64,000 nt of DNA, taken from assembly GCF_003129605.1 (NCBI RefSeq), contig NZ_QBDX01000004.1:930001-994000 (forward strand). The letters run 5' to 3'. The stretch is from Hyphobacterium indicum (GTDB taxonomy: Bacteria; Pseudomonadota; Alphaproteobacteria; Caulobacterales; Maricaulaceae). Below the pieces are notes generated by a model that was given only the letters and a program-made list of their open reading frames with translations, was not told the DNA's origin and did not search any database. The position numbers and the translations under genes are program-made. Shown one piece after another: positions 56,592 to 64,000 of this stretch (position 1 is its first letter; each line of letters begins with the position of its first letter).

Positions 56592-56642
56592 CCCGGCCCT
56601 GCCACACAAGGCATAAGAAGCGGGCAACAGTCAGGAATTGAC

Positions 56643-57257
56643 ATGAGCCGCGCCCGCCGCCTTGTAGACATTGTCCGCACCCTGAAATCCGCCGCCCCCG
56701 GCGCGCTGACCGCGCATCAGATTGCGGAGAAATTCAGCGTCTCGGAGCGCACGATTTACCGCGACATGGCCAAGCTGATCGATTCCGGCGTACCGATCGA
56801 GGGCGAAGCCGGGCTTGGCTACTGGCTGGCGCCGGATGACGGCCCGCCGCCGATTTCCCTGACCTGGCGTCAGGCCCAAATCCTGTGGCGCGGGGCCCGC
56901 CTGATTGCACTGACGGCAGAGGAAGAATTCGCGCTGGACGCGGTCAAGGCCCAGGCGCAACTCTCGAAAATCCTGGGCGGGCAACGCGTGGACAGGCTCG
57001 AAGGTCACCCCATACTGTCACTAACTGACAAATTACGTCCTGCGCCGGCTGTGCTGGCGGCGTTCACCCGTGCGCTCGAGCGGCAAACCGCCATCCGGAT
57101 TACCTATGTTGATCTGCATGAGGACGACCGGATCATCGAGGGCCGGCCGGTCGCGGTCACGCCGGTGGGCGAAATGCGGATTCTGACCCTGTCAACTCCT
57201 GACAGATTTATTCATCTGCGCGCCGAACGCGTCAGAAAGCTGACGCTTCGGGCCTGA
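56643..57257 (+). CDS. HTH/WYL-type transcriptional regulator
   Basis: A 204-aa regulator with N-terminal HTH_11 (ALTAHQIAEKFSVSERTIYR, about 20-40, followed by DMAKLIDSGVPIEGEAGLGY). The C-terminal half (ITYVDLHEDDRIIEGRPVAV and RILTLSTPDRFIHLRAERV) resembles the WYL/YafY effector region. Ligand unknown. It begins 51 bp after dapB on the same strand and its stop abuts the convergent glyoxalase gene. Confidence 0.83.
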   Translation: MSRARRLVDIVRTLKSAAPGALTAHQIAEKFSVSERTIYRDMAKLIDSGVPIEGEAGLGYWLAPDDGPPPISLTWRQAQILWRGARLIALTAEEEFALDAVKAQAQLSKILGGQRVDRLEGHPILSLTDKLRPAPAVLAAFTRALERQTAIRITYVDLHEDDRIIEGRPVAVTPVGEMRILTLSTPDRFIHLRAERVRKLTLRA

Positions 57258-57722
57258 TCACCAGCTTCCGGTATTTTCCATGGAGGCCCAGGGTTCCTGC
57301 TTGTCCCGGGCCTCACCCGCCTGAAGCAATTCCACGGAGATCCCGTCCGGCGATTTGACAAAGGCCATGCGCCCGTCCCGTGGCGGCCGGTGGATCGTGT
57401 AACCAAGCCCCGCCATGCGGGCGCAGACCGCGTAAATGTCCTGAACCCGGTAGGCGAGATGGCCGAAGTTCCGGCCACCGGTATATGTTTCCGGATCCCA
57501 GTTGTGCGTCAGCTCGATGGTCGGCAATCCGGCCGGGATCGGGCTTTCTTCGCCGCTATACCCGCCGCGTTTCATGTCATCCGGGCTCGCAAGGAATATC
57601 AGCGTGAACCGGCCGGCCTCGCTGTCCATGCGGCGGATCTCCTTGAGGCCCAGCCCGTCGCAGAAGAAACGCAGTGTTTCATCGACATCGCTGACCCGGA
57701 TCATGGTGTGAAGATATTCCAT
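57258..57722 (-). CDS. gloA: glyoxalase I (VOC family)
   Basis: Lactoylglutathione lyase converting the methylglyoxal-glutathione adduct to S-lactoylglutathione. The 154-aa product has metal ligands His5 (MEYLHTMIRV), Glu in PTIELTHNWD, His in NFGHLAYRVQDIY and Glu in GISVELLQ, the GloA pattern. It pairs with gshB in this window, which supplies glutathione. The ATG overlaps the upstream TAA (TAATG). Confidence 0.9.
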   Translation of the reverse strand: MEYLHTMIRVSDVDETLRFFCDGLGLKEIRRMDSEAGRFTLIFLASPDDMKRGGYSGEESPIPAGLPTIELTHNWDPETYTGGRNFGHLAYRVQDIYAVCARMAGLGYTIHRPPRDGRMAFVKSPDGISVELLQAGEARDKQEPWASMENTGSW

Positions 57723-58285
57723 TATTGCCCCTCTTCATTTGGCGCGCCGTCGGCAATGATACGCGCCCGGCGGGCCCATTTCGGCCGCGCCCGTTTGATC
57801 GCGACCGCATCCAGCGACTCGCCGCGCGCGCGCATCAGTGCCGCATTGAAGGATTCAGGCGCCCGCTGGTGGTGAAACCGGGCCGCCACAAACCCGCACA
57901 ATGCCCAGGCGCCGACAAGACCGAAAAACATGTAGAACATCCATGGATAATATCCCGGTGCGAATACATCACTGGCCCCCACAAAAGCTGTGATCCAGTT
58001 CCAGAAGGCCAGAAGCCCCATAACGGCTGGTGGTGTAATCAGAATGGCCGCCAGCAGCGCGGCCGCGGCATAAATCGTCCAGCGCGGCGCATAGCCATCG
58101 ACATAGGCCCGGACAAAACCGGCCTCGTCGACCCCGGCAATCGTGTGTGCCCGGTCAATCAGGCGGCCGGCATATTCTTCCCGCGCATCATGGCGCAGGC
58201 GCGCCGTGGCCACAAACCAGCGGACCACAAGGCCTGCAGCGGTGAACAGGGCAAGAAGAGCAGCAATCAGAAACGGATCCGTCAT
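57722..58285 (-). CDS. three-TM membrane protein of unknown function
   Basis: A 187-aa protein with TM helices at about 5-25, 70-95 and 105-130, a basic first cytosolic loop and a basic C-terminus. No family recognised. It overlaps gloA by one base and lies 9 bp after the AraC-Ogt gene, so the three form one transcript. Confidence 0.65.
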   Translation of the reverse strand: MTDPFLIAALLALFTAAGLVVRWFVATARLRHDAREEYAGRLIDRAHTIAGVDEAGFVRAYVDGYAPRWTIYAAAALLAAILITPPAVMGLLAFWNWITAFVGASDVFAPGYYPWMFYMFFGLVGAWALCGFVAARFHHQRAPESFNAALMRARGESLDAVAIKRARPKWARRARIIADGAPNEEGQ

Positions 58286-58294
58286 GCGCCAAAT

Positions 58295-59152
58295 CTAGGC
58301 GCTTGCGGCCTCATAGGCCAGCATGGCGCGCTTGCGATTCACACCCCAGTGATATCCGGTCAGCCGCCCGTCCGACGCCAGGACGCGGTGACAGGGAATG
58401 AGCCAGCTCACCGGATTGGCCCCGACCGCCGCTCCCACAGCCCGCGATGCCTTGGGGGTACACACCTCGCTGGCAATATCGCGATAGGTCACGGTCTGGC
58501 CGGATGGAATACCGAGCAGGGCGCGCCAGACCTGGCGCTGCCAGGGCGTGCCATAGAGCGCCAGTGGCACCGGCCCGCCCGATTCGCAGAAAATCCGCGT
58601 CGCCCAGCGCAGGGCTTCGTCATCATCGCGTGTGTATTGCGCCGCCGGATACCGGCGGTGCAGATCATCAAAAGCCGTGTCCAGATCGGGATCTGCAAAG
58701 GCCAGGGCTGAAAGGCCGCGCGGCGAAACCAAGAACACGCCCGGTCCGAAAGGGGTGGGGGCCATGCCCCAGAAAAAGGACAGGCCGGCACCGCGGGCCC
58801 TCGCTTGACCGGGTGTAACCGCCTCGTGAGCGATGAAAAGATCGTGCAGACGGCCCGGCCCCGACAGGCCGGCCTCATAGCTGGCGTCAAGGATGTTGGC
58901 CCCGTCCGCCAGCGCTTCGCGCGCGGCCGAATGTGCGAGTGCGCCGACATATTTTTTCGGGCTTACCCCAACCCAGCGCGAAAACACGCGCTGGAAATGA
59001 TGCGGAGACAGTCCGGCAGCAGCAGCGGCGGCCGCTAGGTCGGGATGGTCCCGCCAGCGGTCACCCAGAAATTCCAGCGCCTCGCTGATGCGGTCGAAAT
59101 CACGCGCGGCGGCATAAAGATCATAGGCGAGAGGGTCTGCAATATCGGTCAT
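58295..59152 (-). CDS. AraC-type regulator fused to O6-alkylguanine-DNA alkyltransferase
   Basis: A 285-aa Ada-like protein. The N-terminal AraC HTH (about 15-115) has LAAAAAAAGLSPHHFQRVFS and the second motif. The C-terminal Ogt domain carries the acceptor site ANPVSWLIPCHRVLASDGRL and TPWQRQVWRALLGIPSGQTV. The Ada N-terminal methylphosphotriester Cys domain is absent, so it repairs O6-alkylguanine but lacks the classical Ada sensor. AlkB is also encoded in this window. Confidence 0.92.
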   Translation of the reverse strand: MTDIADPLAYDLYAAARDFDRISEALEFLGDRWRDHPDLAAAAAAAGLSPHHFQRVFSRWVGVSPKKYVGALAHSAAREALADGANILDASYEAGLSGPGRLHDLFIAHEAVTPGQARARGAGLSFFWGMAPTPFGPGVFLVSPRGLSALAFADPDLDTAFDDLHRRYPAAQYTRDDDEALRWATRIFCESGGPVPLALYGTPWQRQVWRALLGIPSGQTVTYRDIASEVCTPKASRAVGAAVGANPVSWLIPCHRVLASDGRLTGYHWGVNRKRAMLAYEAASA

Positions 59153-59177
59153 GTGCCAAGAATGGCGTCAGCCGCGT

Positions 59178-59720
59178 TTACGCGCCACCCGTTTCTTGCG
59201 GCGATGGCGCGCGGGCCCGGCTGAGTGCCAGCCTGATCGCCTCTCCCAGATCCGGCCGTTCGCGCGGACTGAGAAAACTGCCGACGATCAGCCGCTTGCC
59301 GGAGGCTGACAGTTCAACCGCTGCATCATGCTTGCCGGCATGGTGAAGTGTGACGCGGGCCCACGCCGTCGGCAGGACATAATGACGTGTCACGCCATTG
59401 GGGTGCTGCCGGTGGATCAGGACCCGGTCACGGGCGATCCGGATGATTTCCCGCCGCCGCCCATCGCGGTAGCTGATCTTGAAGGCCAGCCAGACCAGGA
59501 AAATGTCGAGACCGAAGAAGAACGGGATCGGCCACGCGCCCATTCGCAAATAAACAAGTCCGGCAGTAAAACTCATAATCGCCAGAACAATCATGAGCGC
59601 AATGAAGCCGGGATTGGGCAGGGACCGGTTGGGGGCCAGCACCGCATCCATGAAAAGCGGGCCGTCAGGGGCTTCGGGAAGGCGCAATTCCGCCGGACAG
59701 GATTCAACAGGGCCTTGCAT
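59178..59720 (-). CDS. DUF2244 membrane protein
   Basis: A 180-aa protein with two TM helices (about 35-55, 60-80) and family pattern PNRSLPNPGFIALMIVLAIM, plus the cytosolic part YVLPTAWARVTLHHAGKHDA, LIVGSFLSPRERPDLGEAIR. DUF2244 genes lie near nth in many alphaproteobacteria, as here with lysE between. Function unknown. Confidence 0.85.
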   Translation of the reverse strand: MQGPVESCPAELRLPEAPDGPLFMDAVLAPNRSLPNPGFIALMIVLAIMSFTAGLVYLRMGAWPIPFFFGLDIFLVWLAFKISYRDGRRREIIRIARDRVLIHRQHPNGVTRHYVLPTAWARVTLHHAGKHDAAVELSASGKRLIVGSFLSPRERPDLGEAIRLALSRARAPSPQETGGA

Positions 59721-59790
59721 TTGGTTTAATATAGAATCCTGTTCTGGAAAGTCGCGTGACGAATTGGCTCACATGCATTAGGCGCAAGGC

Positions 59791-60408
59791 ATGGTCGAGC
59801 CCGCCCTCCTTCTAGGCTTCATGGTCACCGCGCTGATCATCGAGCTCACGCCGGGCCCGAACATGGCCTGGCTGGTCATGCTCAGCCTCAGCGAGGGGCG
59901 CAGGGCAGGCTATATGGCAAGCGGCGGCATCGCGCTGGGTCTCTTGTTGATCTCCAGCCTTGCCGCACTGGGACTGGCCGCGCTGATTTCTGCTTCGCCC
60001 CTGCTGTACGAAGGGTTACGGTGGACCGGTGCGCTTTTCCTGCTTTATCTCGCGGTCGAGGGCTGGCTGTCGGCAGAAAAGGCCGCCCCGGCGCTGGCGG
60101 CCGGACAGAACTGGCAGCATGGCCTGCGCGGTTTCGTCATTAATGTGCTGAATCCGAAAGCCGCCTTCTTCTATGTAACGGTTCTGCCGCAATTCATTGC
60201 CACGGGCCGCGACGAGCGCGCACAGGCCCTGATTCTCGCCCTGACCTCGGTTGCGATCGCAACACTCATCCATTTGTTGCTTGTGACGCTGGCGGCCAGC
60301 CTGCGGGGGTTTATCGAGAATGAACGCCAGAACCGTCTGGTACGCCGCGTCCTCGCCGTGGGCCTGGCCATCGTCACGGTCTGGCTTTTGATCTCGACGG
60401 CACGATAG
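59791..60408 (+). CDS. LysE/RhtB-family amino-acid exporter
   Basis: A 205-aa inner-membrane exporter with about six TM helices. The hallmark LTPGPNMAWLVMLSLSEGRR at the first helix end, and GFVINVLNPKAAFFYVTVLP, mark the family. Substrate (homoserine, threonine, lysine or other) cannot be told. Divergent from DUF2244 with 70 bp between. Confidence 0.9.
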   Translation: MVEPALLLGFMVTALIIELTPGPNMAWLVMLSLSEGRRAGYMASGGIALGLLLISSLAALGLAALISASPLLYEGLRWTGALFLLYLAVEGWLSAEKAAPALAAGQNWQHGLRGFVINVLNPKAAFFYVTVLPQFIATGRDERAQALILALTSVAIATLIHLLLVTLAASLRGFIENERQNRLVRRVLAVGLAIVTVWLLISTAR

Positions 60409-60446
60409 GGCTTGGCGCGGCAGAGGCGGCGGGGTATCGAGCTTTC

Positions 60447-61109
60447 ATGCCGCGCAAGAAAAAACCTGCCCCGTTCACGACCGAGGAAGCCACGGATTTG
60501 TTCGCCCGGCTGGCCGAAGTCCGGCCCGAACCCGCAACCGAGCTGGAATATGTCAACCCTTTCACCCTGGTGGTGGCCGTTGCCCTGTCGGCCCAGGCCA
60601 CGGATGTCGGGGTTAACAAGGCGACGAGAAAACTGTTTGCCATTGCCAATACGCCGGAAAAAATGGCGGCGCTCGGTGAGGATGGAATCCGGGAGCATAT
60701 CAAGACCATTGGTCTCTTCCGCAACAAGGCCAGAAATGTCCATGCGCTCTCGCGAATGATTCTGGAGGAGTTCGGGGGTGAAGTCCCCCGGACCCGTGAA
60801 GCGCTGGAAAAACTGCCCGGCGTCGGCCGCAAGACCGCCAATGTCGTGATGAATGAGGCGTTCGGCGAACCGACCATCGCCGTAGATACGCATATCTTCC
60901 GGGTCTCGAACCGGACCGGCCTCGCGCCGGGGAAAAATCCGCTCGAGGTCGAGCTCAAGCTGGAAAAAATCATCCCTTCGCAATATCTGAAGGGGGCGCA
61001 TCACTGGCTGATCCTGCACGGACGCTATACCTGCAAGGCTCGCAAACCCGATTGCGGAAATTGCGCGATTGCCGATCTTTGCCGGTATGAGGAGAAGACG
61101 CCGGCCTAG
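60447..61109 (+). CDS. nth: endonuclease III
   Basis: Base-excision DNA glycosylase/AP lyase for oxidised pyrimidines. The 220-aa product has the HhH motif KLPGVGRKTANVVMNEAF with catalytic Lys, VDTHIFRVSNRTGLAP with Asp, and the [4Fe-4S] pattern CKARKPDCGNCAIADLC (C-x6-C-x2-C-x5-C). Full length. Converges with the DUF6438 gene (4-bp overlap). Confidence 0.97.
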   Translation: MPRKKKPAPFTTEEATDLFARLAEVRPEPATELEYVNPFTLVVAVALSAQATDVGVNKATRKLFAIANTPEKMAALGEDGIREHIKTIGLFRNKARNVHALSRMILEEFGGEVPRTREALEKLPGVGRKTANVVMNEAFGEPTIAVDTHIFRVSNRTGLAPGKNPLEVELKLEKIIPSQYLKGAHHWLILHGRYTCKARKPDCGNCAIADLCRYEEKTPA

Positions 61110-61573
61110 CCGGGCCGGACGATGTCCTCATACCCGAAAGCGTCGCGCAGCCCGTCGCGCAGATCGCGCATGGCCGCATTGTTGCAGCCCTGGAACCATT
61201 CGACCGTGTGCGATCCCCTGCGGTTCGTCCATGTCACGGTCAGGGTCGGCATGTCCGAGAGCGGCGGGCCGGGGCAGACGGAAGGATTATTGTAGGTGAT
61301 GTCAGACGGCAGCCCGAAAAAGTCAGCTTCTTCCAGCAAATCCACCATCCGCGTATAACTGCCAGACTCGAGGCGGCCTTCGGTCAGGCCATTGATGCGT
61401 GTGAACCGCTCGCCATTGAGAAGATAGCGGTCATCCGGCGTCAGGGTCACATCATAGATCGGGCACTGGCCAAAACACGGACCTTCAGACACCTCGATTG
61501 ATCCGGTCGCATTCGAACTGGTTGCACAGGCCGCCAGAGCAAAAAGGCTGATTGTCATCAAGAATGCACGCAT
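61106..61573 (-). CDS. DUF6438-like lipoprotein
   Basis: A 155-aa lipoprotein. Signal MRAFLMTISLFALAACATSS with lipobox LAAC (Cys16). The mature part has the DUF6438 pattern GPCFGQCPIYDVTLTPD and two more Cys (NNPSVCPG, FQGCNN). Function unknown; four Cys could form two disulfides in the periplasm. Confidence 0.8.
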   Translation of the reverse strand: MRAFLMTISLFALAACATSSNATGSIEVSEGPCFGQCPIYDVTLTPDDRYLLNGERFTRINGLTEGRLESGSYTRMVDLLEEADFFGLPSDITYNNPSVCPGPPLSDMPTLTVTWTNRRGSHTVEWFQGCNNAAMRDLRDGLRDAFGYEDIVRPG

Positions 61574-61624
61574 CGTCGAATCTCCGGTTCTTTCGTCGCA
61601 CCATGCCGCACAATTTCGGCAAAG

Positions 61625-62527
61625 TCATGACATTCCCGCCGGTTTTGCTAACAGGCGGTCAAGCGCTGCCGCAAAATGTGCCCCCATATAGGCACCCTGC
61701 TCGGGGTAGAAATAGGGCTCGATCAGCTCCAGCTCCATCACTTTCCAGCCATCATCCGCTCCGCGCATCAGATCGACCCGGGCATAGAGAAGCGGGCCGG
61801 AAACCGTTTCCAGCGCCGCATGCGCCATCGCCAGCGCATCGGCGGGCGGATCGGCTTTCACTTCCGTCGCGCCATACATGGATTGGGTGCGATAATCCCC
61901 CGCCCGGGGCTTTTTCACCAGCCCGTGGGAGAAAACCCGGTCAAAAAACAAAAGGGTCAGCTCGCCCTCCTGCTCGGCGGCTTTCAGGAAAGGCTGGATC
62001 AGGCAGGCCTCCGGCGGCAATTCCGCGGCAGACGGCAGCGGTGCGCCTTTTTTCAGCCGCGCCTGCCGCCAGGCGCTGGCGCCAATGCGCGGCTTGATGA
62101 CGATATCGTCAGTACCCAGAGCCGTGAAAGCGCCATGAAGTGCCGCCTCGTCCGCCGCATCCGCCCAGAGCGTCGGGATGGTGGCTATGCCCTGACCGGC
62201 CAGGTCCTTCAGATAGGATTTATCGGAATTCCAGCGCACCGTCTCGACCGGATTGAGCAGCGCAACCTGTTTGCTGATGCGGTCCATCGTTTCCAGAAAC
62301 AGGGCCGGTTTCTGCATGTAATCCCAACACGTGCCAATGATGACAGCTTCATAGGCAGAAGGGTCAAAGGCCGGATCATCCCATACGGCCTCCTCCAGCG
62401 AGATCAGGCGATGCTTGCAGGCCGGCTGCAACGCTGAAAATTCCAGCGTGTGCTCCCACGCATCCTCGCGGGCATCGTCATGTCCTTCGAGCATGCAGGT
62501 GGCGGTCAGAAAAGCAGCGCGTCTCAT
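61625..62527 (-). CDS. ATP-grasp enzyme (DcsG-like)
   Basis: A 300-aa ATP-grasp protein. Central motifs are NSDKSYLKDLAGQGIATIPT and DDIVIKPRIGASAWRQARLK (ATP-binding Lys, Gly loop), with metal-binding WKVMELELIEPYFYPEQGAY. The closest group I recall is DcsG/RimK-like ligases that join small amino compounds. No partner biosynthetic genes are nearby, so no product can be named. Confidence 0.8.
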   Translation of the reverse strand: MRRAAFLTATCMLEGHDDAREDAWEHTLEFSALQPACKHRLISLEEAVWDDPAFDPSAYEAVIIGTCWDYMQKPALFLETMDRISKQVALLNPVETVRWNSDKSYLKDLAGQGIATIPTLWADAADEAALHGAFTALGTDDIVIKPRIGASAWRQARLKKGAPLPSAAELPPEACLIQPFLKAAEQEGELTLLFFDRVFSHGLVKKPRAGDYRTQSMYGATEVKADPPADALAMAHAALETVSGPLLYARVDLMRGADDGWKVMELELIEPYFYPEQGAYMGAHFAAALDRLLAKPAGMS

Positions 62528-62537
62528 GCTTCAGCGG

Positions 62538-62591
62538 TTAGCGCGCACAGGGACAGCCTGCAAGCTTGCCGCGCCGTTGACCGCGCGCTAA
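62538..62591. promoter_or_regulatory. inverted repeats in the gap before the PfkB kinase gene
   Basis: TTAGCGCGC (62538-62546) and GCGCGCTAA (62583-62591) are perfect 9-bp arms 36 nt apart, enclosing the 10-bp palindrome GCAAGCTTGC (62559-62568). They lie in the 112-bp divergent gap between the ATP-grasp and kinase genes, so a shared operator or cruciform is possible. Confidence 0.4.
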
Positions 62592-62639
62592 GGCCCGTCC
62601 TGACAAAAACCTTACAGCGTTAATGCGCAGGAGCCGGAT

Positions 62640-63644
62640 ATGAGCCAGACTGTTTACGATGTTATCGGTGTTGGAAATGCCATTGTGGATGTCATCGCCT
62701 CCTGCAACGATGCCTTCCTGACAGATCAGGATATCGAGAAGGGGGCCATGACCCTGATCGATGAAGACCGGGCCAGGGAGCTCTATGCGGCCATGGCGCC
62801 GGGCAAGGAAGTGTCCGGCGGATCTGCGGCAAACACGCTGGCCGGGATCGCCTCTTTCGGAGCCCGCGGAGCCTATATCGGAAAGGTCGCGGATGACGAG
62901 CTGGGCGAGATTTTCCGCCATGATCTCAATGCCGCCGGTGTCGATTACACGACCGCCCCGCTGAAAGGCGGCCCGCTGACGGCACGCTGCCTGATCAATG
63001 TGACGCCGGACGCCCAGCGCTCCATGTCGACCTTTCTGGGGGCCTCCGTCTTCTTTTCTGAAAACGATATTGACGCAGACAAGATCGCTTCGGCCCGCAT
63101 CACCTATCTGGAAGGCTATCTTTTCGACCGCGATGAGGCCAAGGAAGCCTTTGTAAAGGCAGCAGAAATCGCCAAGGCGGCGAACCGGCTGACCTCGCTG
63201 ACCCTGTCTGACAGTTTCTGCGTGGATCGCCACCGGGCCGCTTTCCGCCAGCTCGTCCGTAACCATGTGGATATATTGTTCGCCAACGAGGCCGAGCTGG
63301 TTTCGCTCTATGAAGCCGGCAGTTTCGATGAGGCGTTGAAGGCGGTGACAGCTGAAACCCGCATTGCCGCCATCACGCGGTCCGAAAAGGGCGCTGTGCT
63401 GATAGACAAGGGTGTGGCCGTTTCCATTCCCGCTGAGCCCGTGAGCGCGGTCGTCGATACGACCGGTGCCGGTGATCTTTTCGCCGCCGGCATGTTGACC
63501 GGACTGGCGTCGGGACTCGATCTCCAGACCTCGGGCCGCCTTGGCGCGATCGCCGCCGCCGAGATCATCTCCCATATCGGCGCGCGCCCGAATGTCAGCC
63601 TCAGGGTGCTGGCCCAAAAGAACGGAATTGAGCTTGGCGGCTGA
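62640..63644 (+). CDS. PfkB-family sugar/adenosine kinase
   Basis: A 334-aa ribokinase-like enzyme. It starts YDVIGVGNAIVDVIASCNDA and has the substrate motif EVSGGSAANTLAGIASFGAR and the catalytic end DTTGAGDLFAAGMLTGLASG (Asp base). The pattern suits adenosine kinases of alphaproteobacteria, but ribose or fructose-type substrates are not excluded. AGGAG is 6 nt upstream of the ATG. Confidence 0.9.
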   Translation: MSQTVYDVIGVGNAIVDVIASCNDAFLTDQDIEKGAMTLIDEDRARELYAAMAPGKEVSGGSAANTLAGIASFGARGAYIGKVADDELGEIFRHDLNAAGVDYTTAPLKGGPLTARCLINVTPDAQRSMSTFLGASVFFSENDIDADKIASARITYLEGYLFDRDEAKEAFVKAAEIAKAANRLTSLTLSDSFCVDRHRAAFRQLVRNHVDILFANEAELVSLYEAGSFDEALKAVTAETRIAAITRSEKGAVLIDKGVAVSIPAEPVSAVVDTTGAGDLFAAGMLTGLASGLDLQTSGRLGAIAAAEIISHIGARPNVSLRVLAQKNGIELGG

Positions 63645-63874
63645 TTTCAAGTGTTTCACAGGTATTAACCGCAGTCTTCAAATGCAGGCCGGGTCTGTTA
63701 ACGAAACCTGATTGTCCCTTTAACCGTGTTTCAAACCCTTTCTGCCATCTTGCACCCGAACGAGAAAAACAATCTCCGGGTGGTAGGACATGTTTCCAGG
63801 TGGTTTGAAAGACACATTCGCGTCTGAAAGCTCCATGTCTGTGCCGGTCCGGACCAGCTGACCAAGGGCGCTCC
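63645..63874. other. 230-bp intergenic region with TTAAC half-sites
   Basis: No gene is seen. TTAAC or TTAACC occurs at about 63665, 63698 and 63720, CtrA half-site-like, but no pair has the N7 spacing. Otherwise only the upstream region of the next gene. Confidence 0.3.
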
Positions 63875-64000
63875 ATGGCACCGCTTCACAGCCTGATTTC
63901 ACGCTTTATGCGTTCGCTTGTCATGAAGTTCACCGTCATGACGGCTCTGCTCATGATGGCGACGGCCACTTTCCTTATGGTGATAGAAAACCGGAATGTG
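63875..64000 (+). CDS. membrane protein, 5' end only (cut off by window)
   Basis: ATG at 63875 follows AAGGGCG. 42 codons are visible: MAPLHSLISRFMRSLVMKFT then a hydrophobic helix (about 17-36). An N-terminal TM helix followed by a polar stretch (ENRNV) is typical of membrane sensors or chemoreceptors, but the family cannot be decided. Confidence 0.55.
   Translation, partial: MAPLHSLISRFMRSLVMKFTVMTALLMMATATFLMVIENRNV

Noticed and set aside
62538-63659. 373-codon minus-strand frame opposite the PfkB kinase
   Set aside because: Antisense shadow with no recognisable domain; the plus-strand kinase has ribosome site and active-site motifs.

Overview
This is a GC-rich, densely coding stretch of chromosome from an alphaproteobacterium. 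Gene content and order point to the Caulobacterales/Maricaulales side (Maricaulis, Oceanicaulis or Hyphomonas-like). The markers are the truB-rbfA-infB-ylxR-nusA-rimP block, the trmB-metK-xre-lnt-corC-ybeY-phoH-miaB-fur-rimI-tsaB block, glnD-murJ-trpS, gshB-yraN-rsmI facing an LpoA-like lipoprotein, hemW-rdgB-rph facing hrcA-grpE, and dnaK-dnaJ. From memory, these families cluster near the replication origin in Caulobacter relatives. There is no rRNA, intact tRNA, phage, plasmid, integron or CRISPR array. This is mostly core genome with small accessory insertions.

Layout. 1-7.9 kb: translation/transcription operon on the minus strand (rimP, nusA, ylxR, infB, rbfA, truB), interrupted between infB and rbfA by two inverted genes for exported NTF2/SnoaL-like proteins. 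8-20.5 kb: a long minus-strand run for tRNA modification, SAM synthesis, lipoprotein acylation, ribosome maturation, iron regulation, Fe-S assembly and stress, with an MFS exporter gene between fur and miaB. 20.5-32 kb: a small membrane protein, a copper-chaperone lipoprotein, trpS, murJ, glnD, mutS and a bifunctional-type malic enzyme. 32-43 kb: AmpG-like permease, a PAS hybrid histidine kinase with two receiver-like domains, comM with a LexA-type box, glutathione synthase, a BON lipoprotein, yraN, rsmI, an LpoA-like lipoprotein, hemW and rdgB. 43.1-44.4 kb: a small membrane/HTH operon (a 40-residue membrane peptide, a DUF2975 protein and a YozG-type regulator), preceded by inverted repeats and closed by a nested double terminator. 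44.4-54 kb: RNase PH, the heat-shock set hrcA-grpE and dnaK-dnaJ, an M48 protease, an FMN glutamate-synthase-like protein and AlkB. 54.0-54.3 kb: a MITE-like element exactly between two convergent genes. 54.3-64 kb: mixed housekeeping and accessory genes (TetR, dapB, HTH/WYL-like regulator, glyoxalase, AraC-Ogt fusion, DUF2244, LysE, nth, ATP-grasp enzyme, PfkB kinase), ending in a truncated membrane-protein gene.

The genes are tightly packed. Many stop/start codons overlap (ATGA, TGATG, TAATG, GTGA, TTGA) and several starts are TTG or GTG, so much of the window is translationally coupled. The best leads beyond ordinary annotation are the MITE-like element that carries both neighbours' stop codons, the 40-aa peptide/DUF2975/HTH operon, a 22-bp palindrome before metK, an intrinsic terminator just before rimP, a LexA-type box before comM, a perfect TTAA-N7-TTAA (CtrA-type) box before tetR, and a ShkA-like hybrid kinase. 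All functions are inferred from motifs read by eye; no database search was run.
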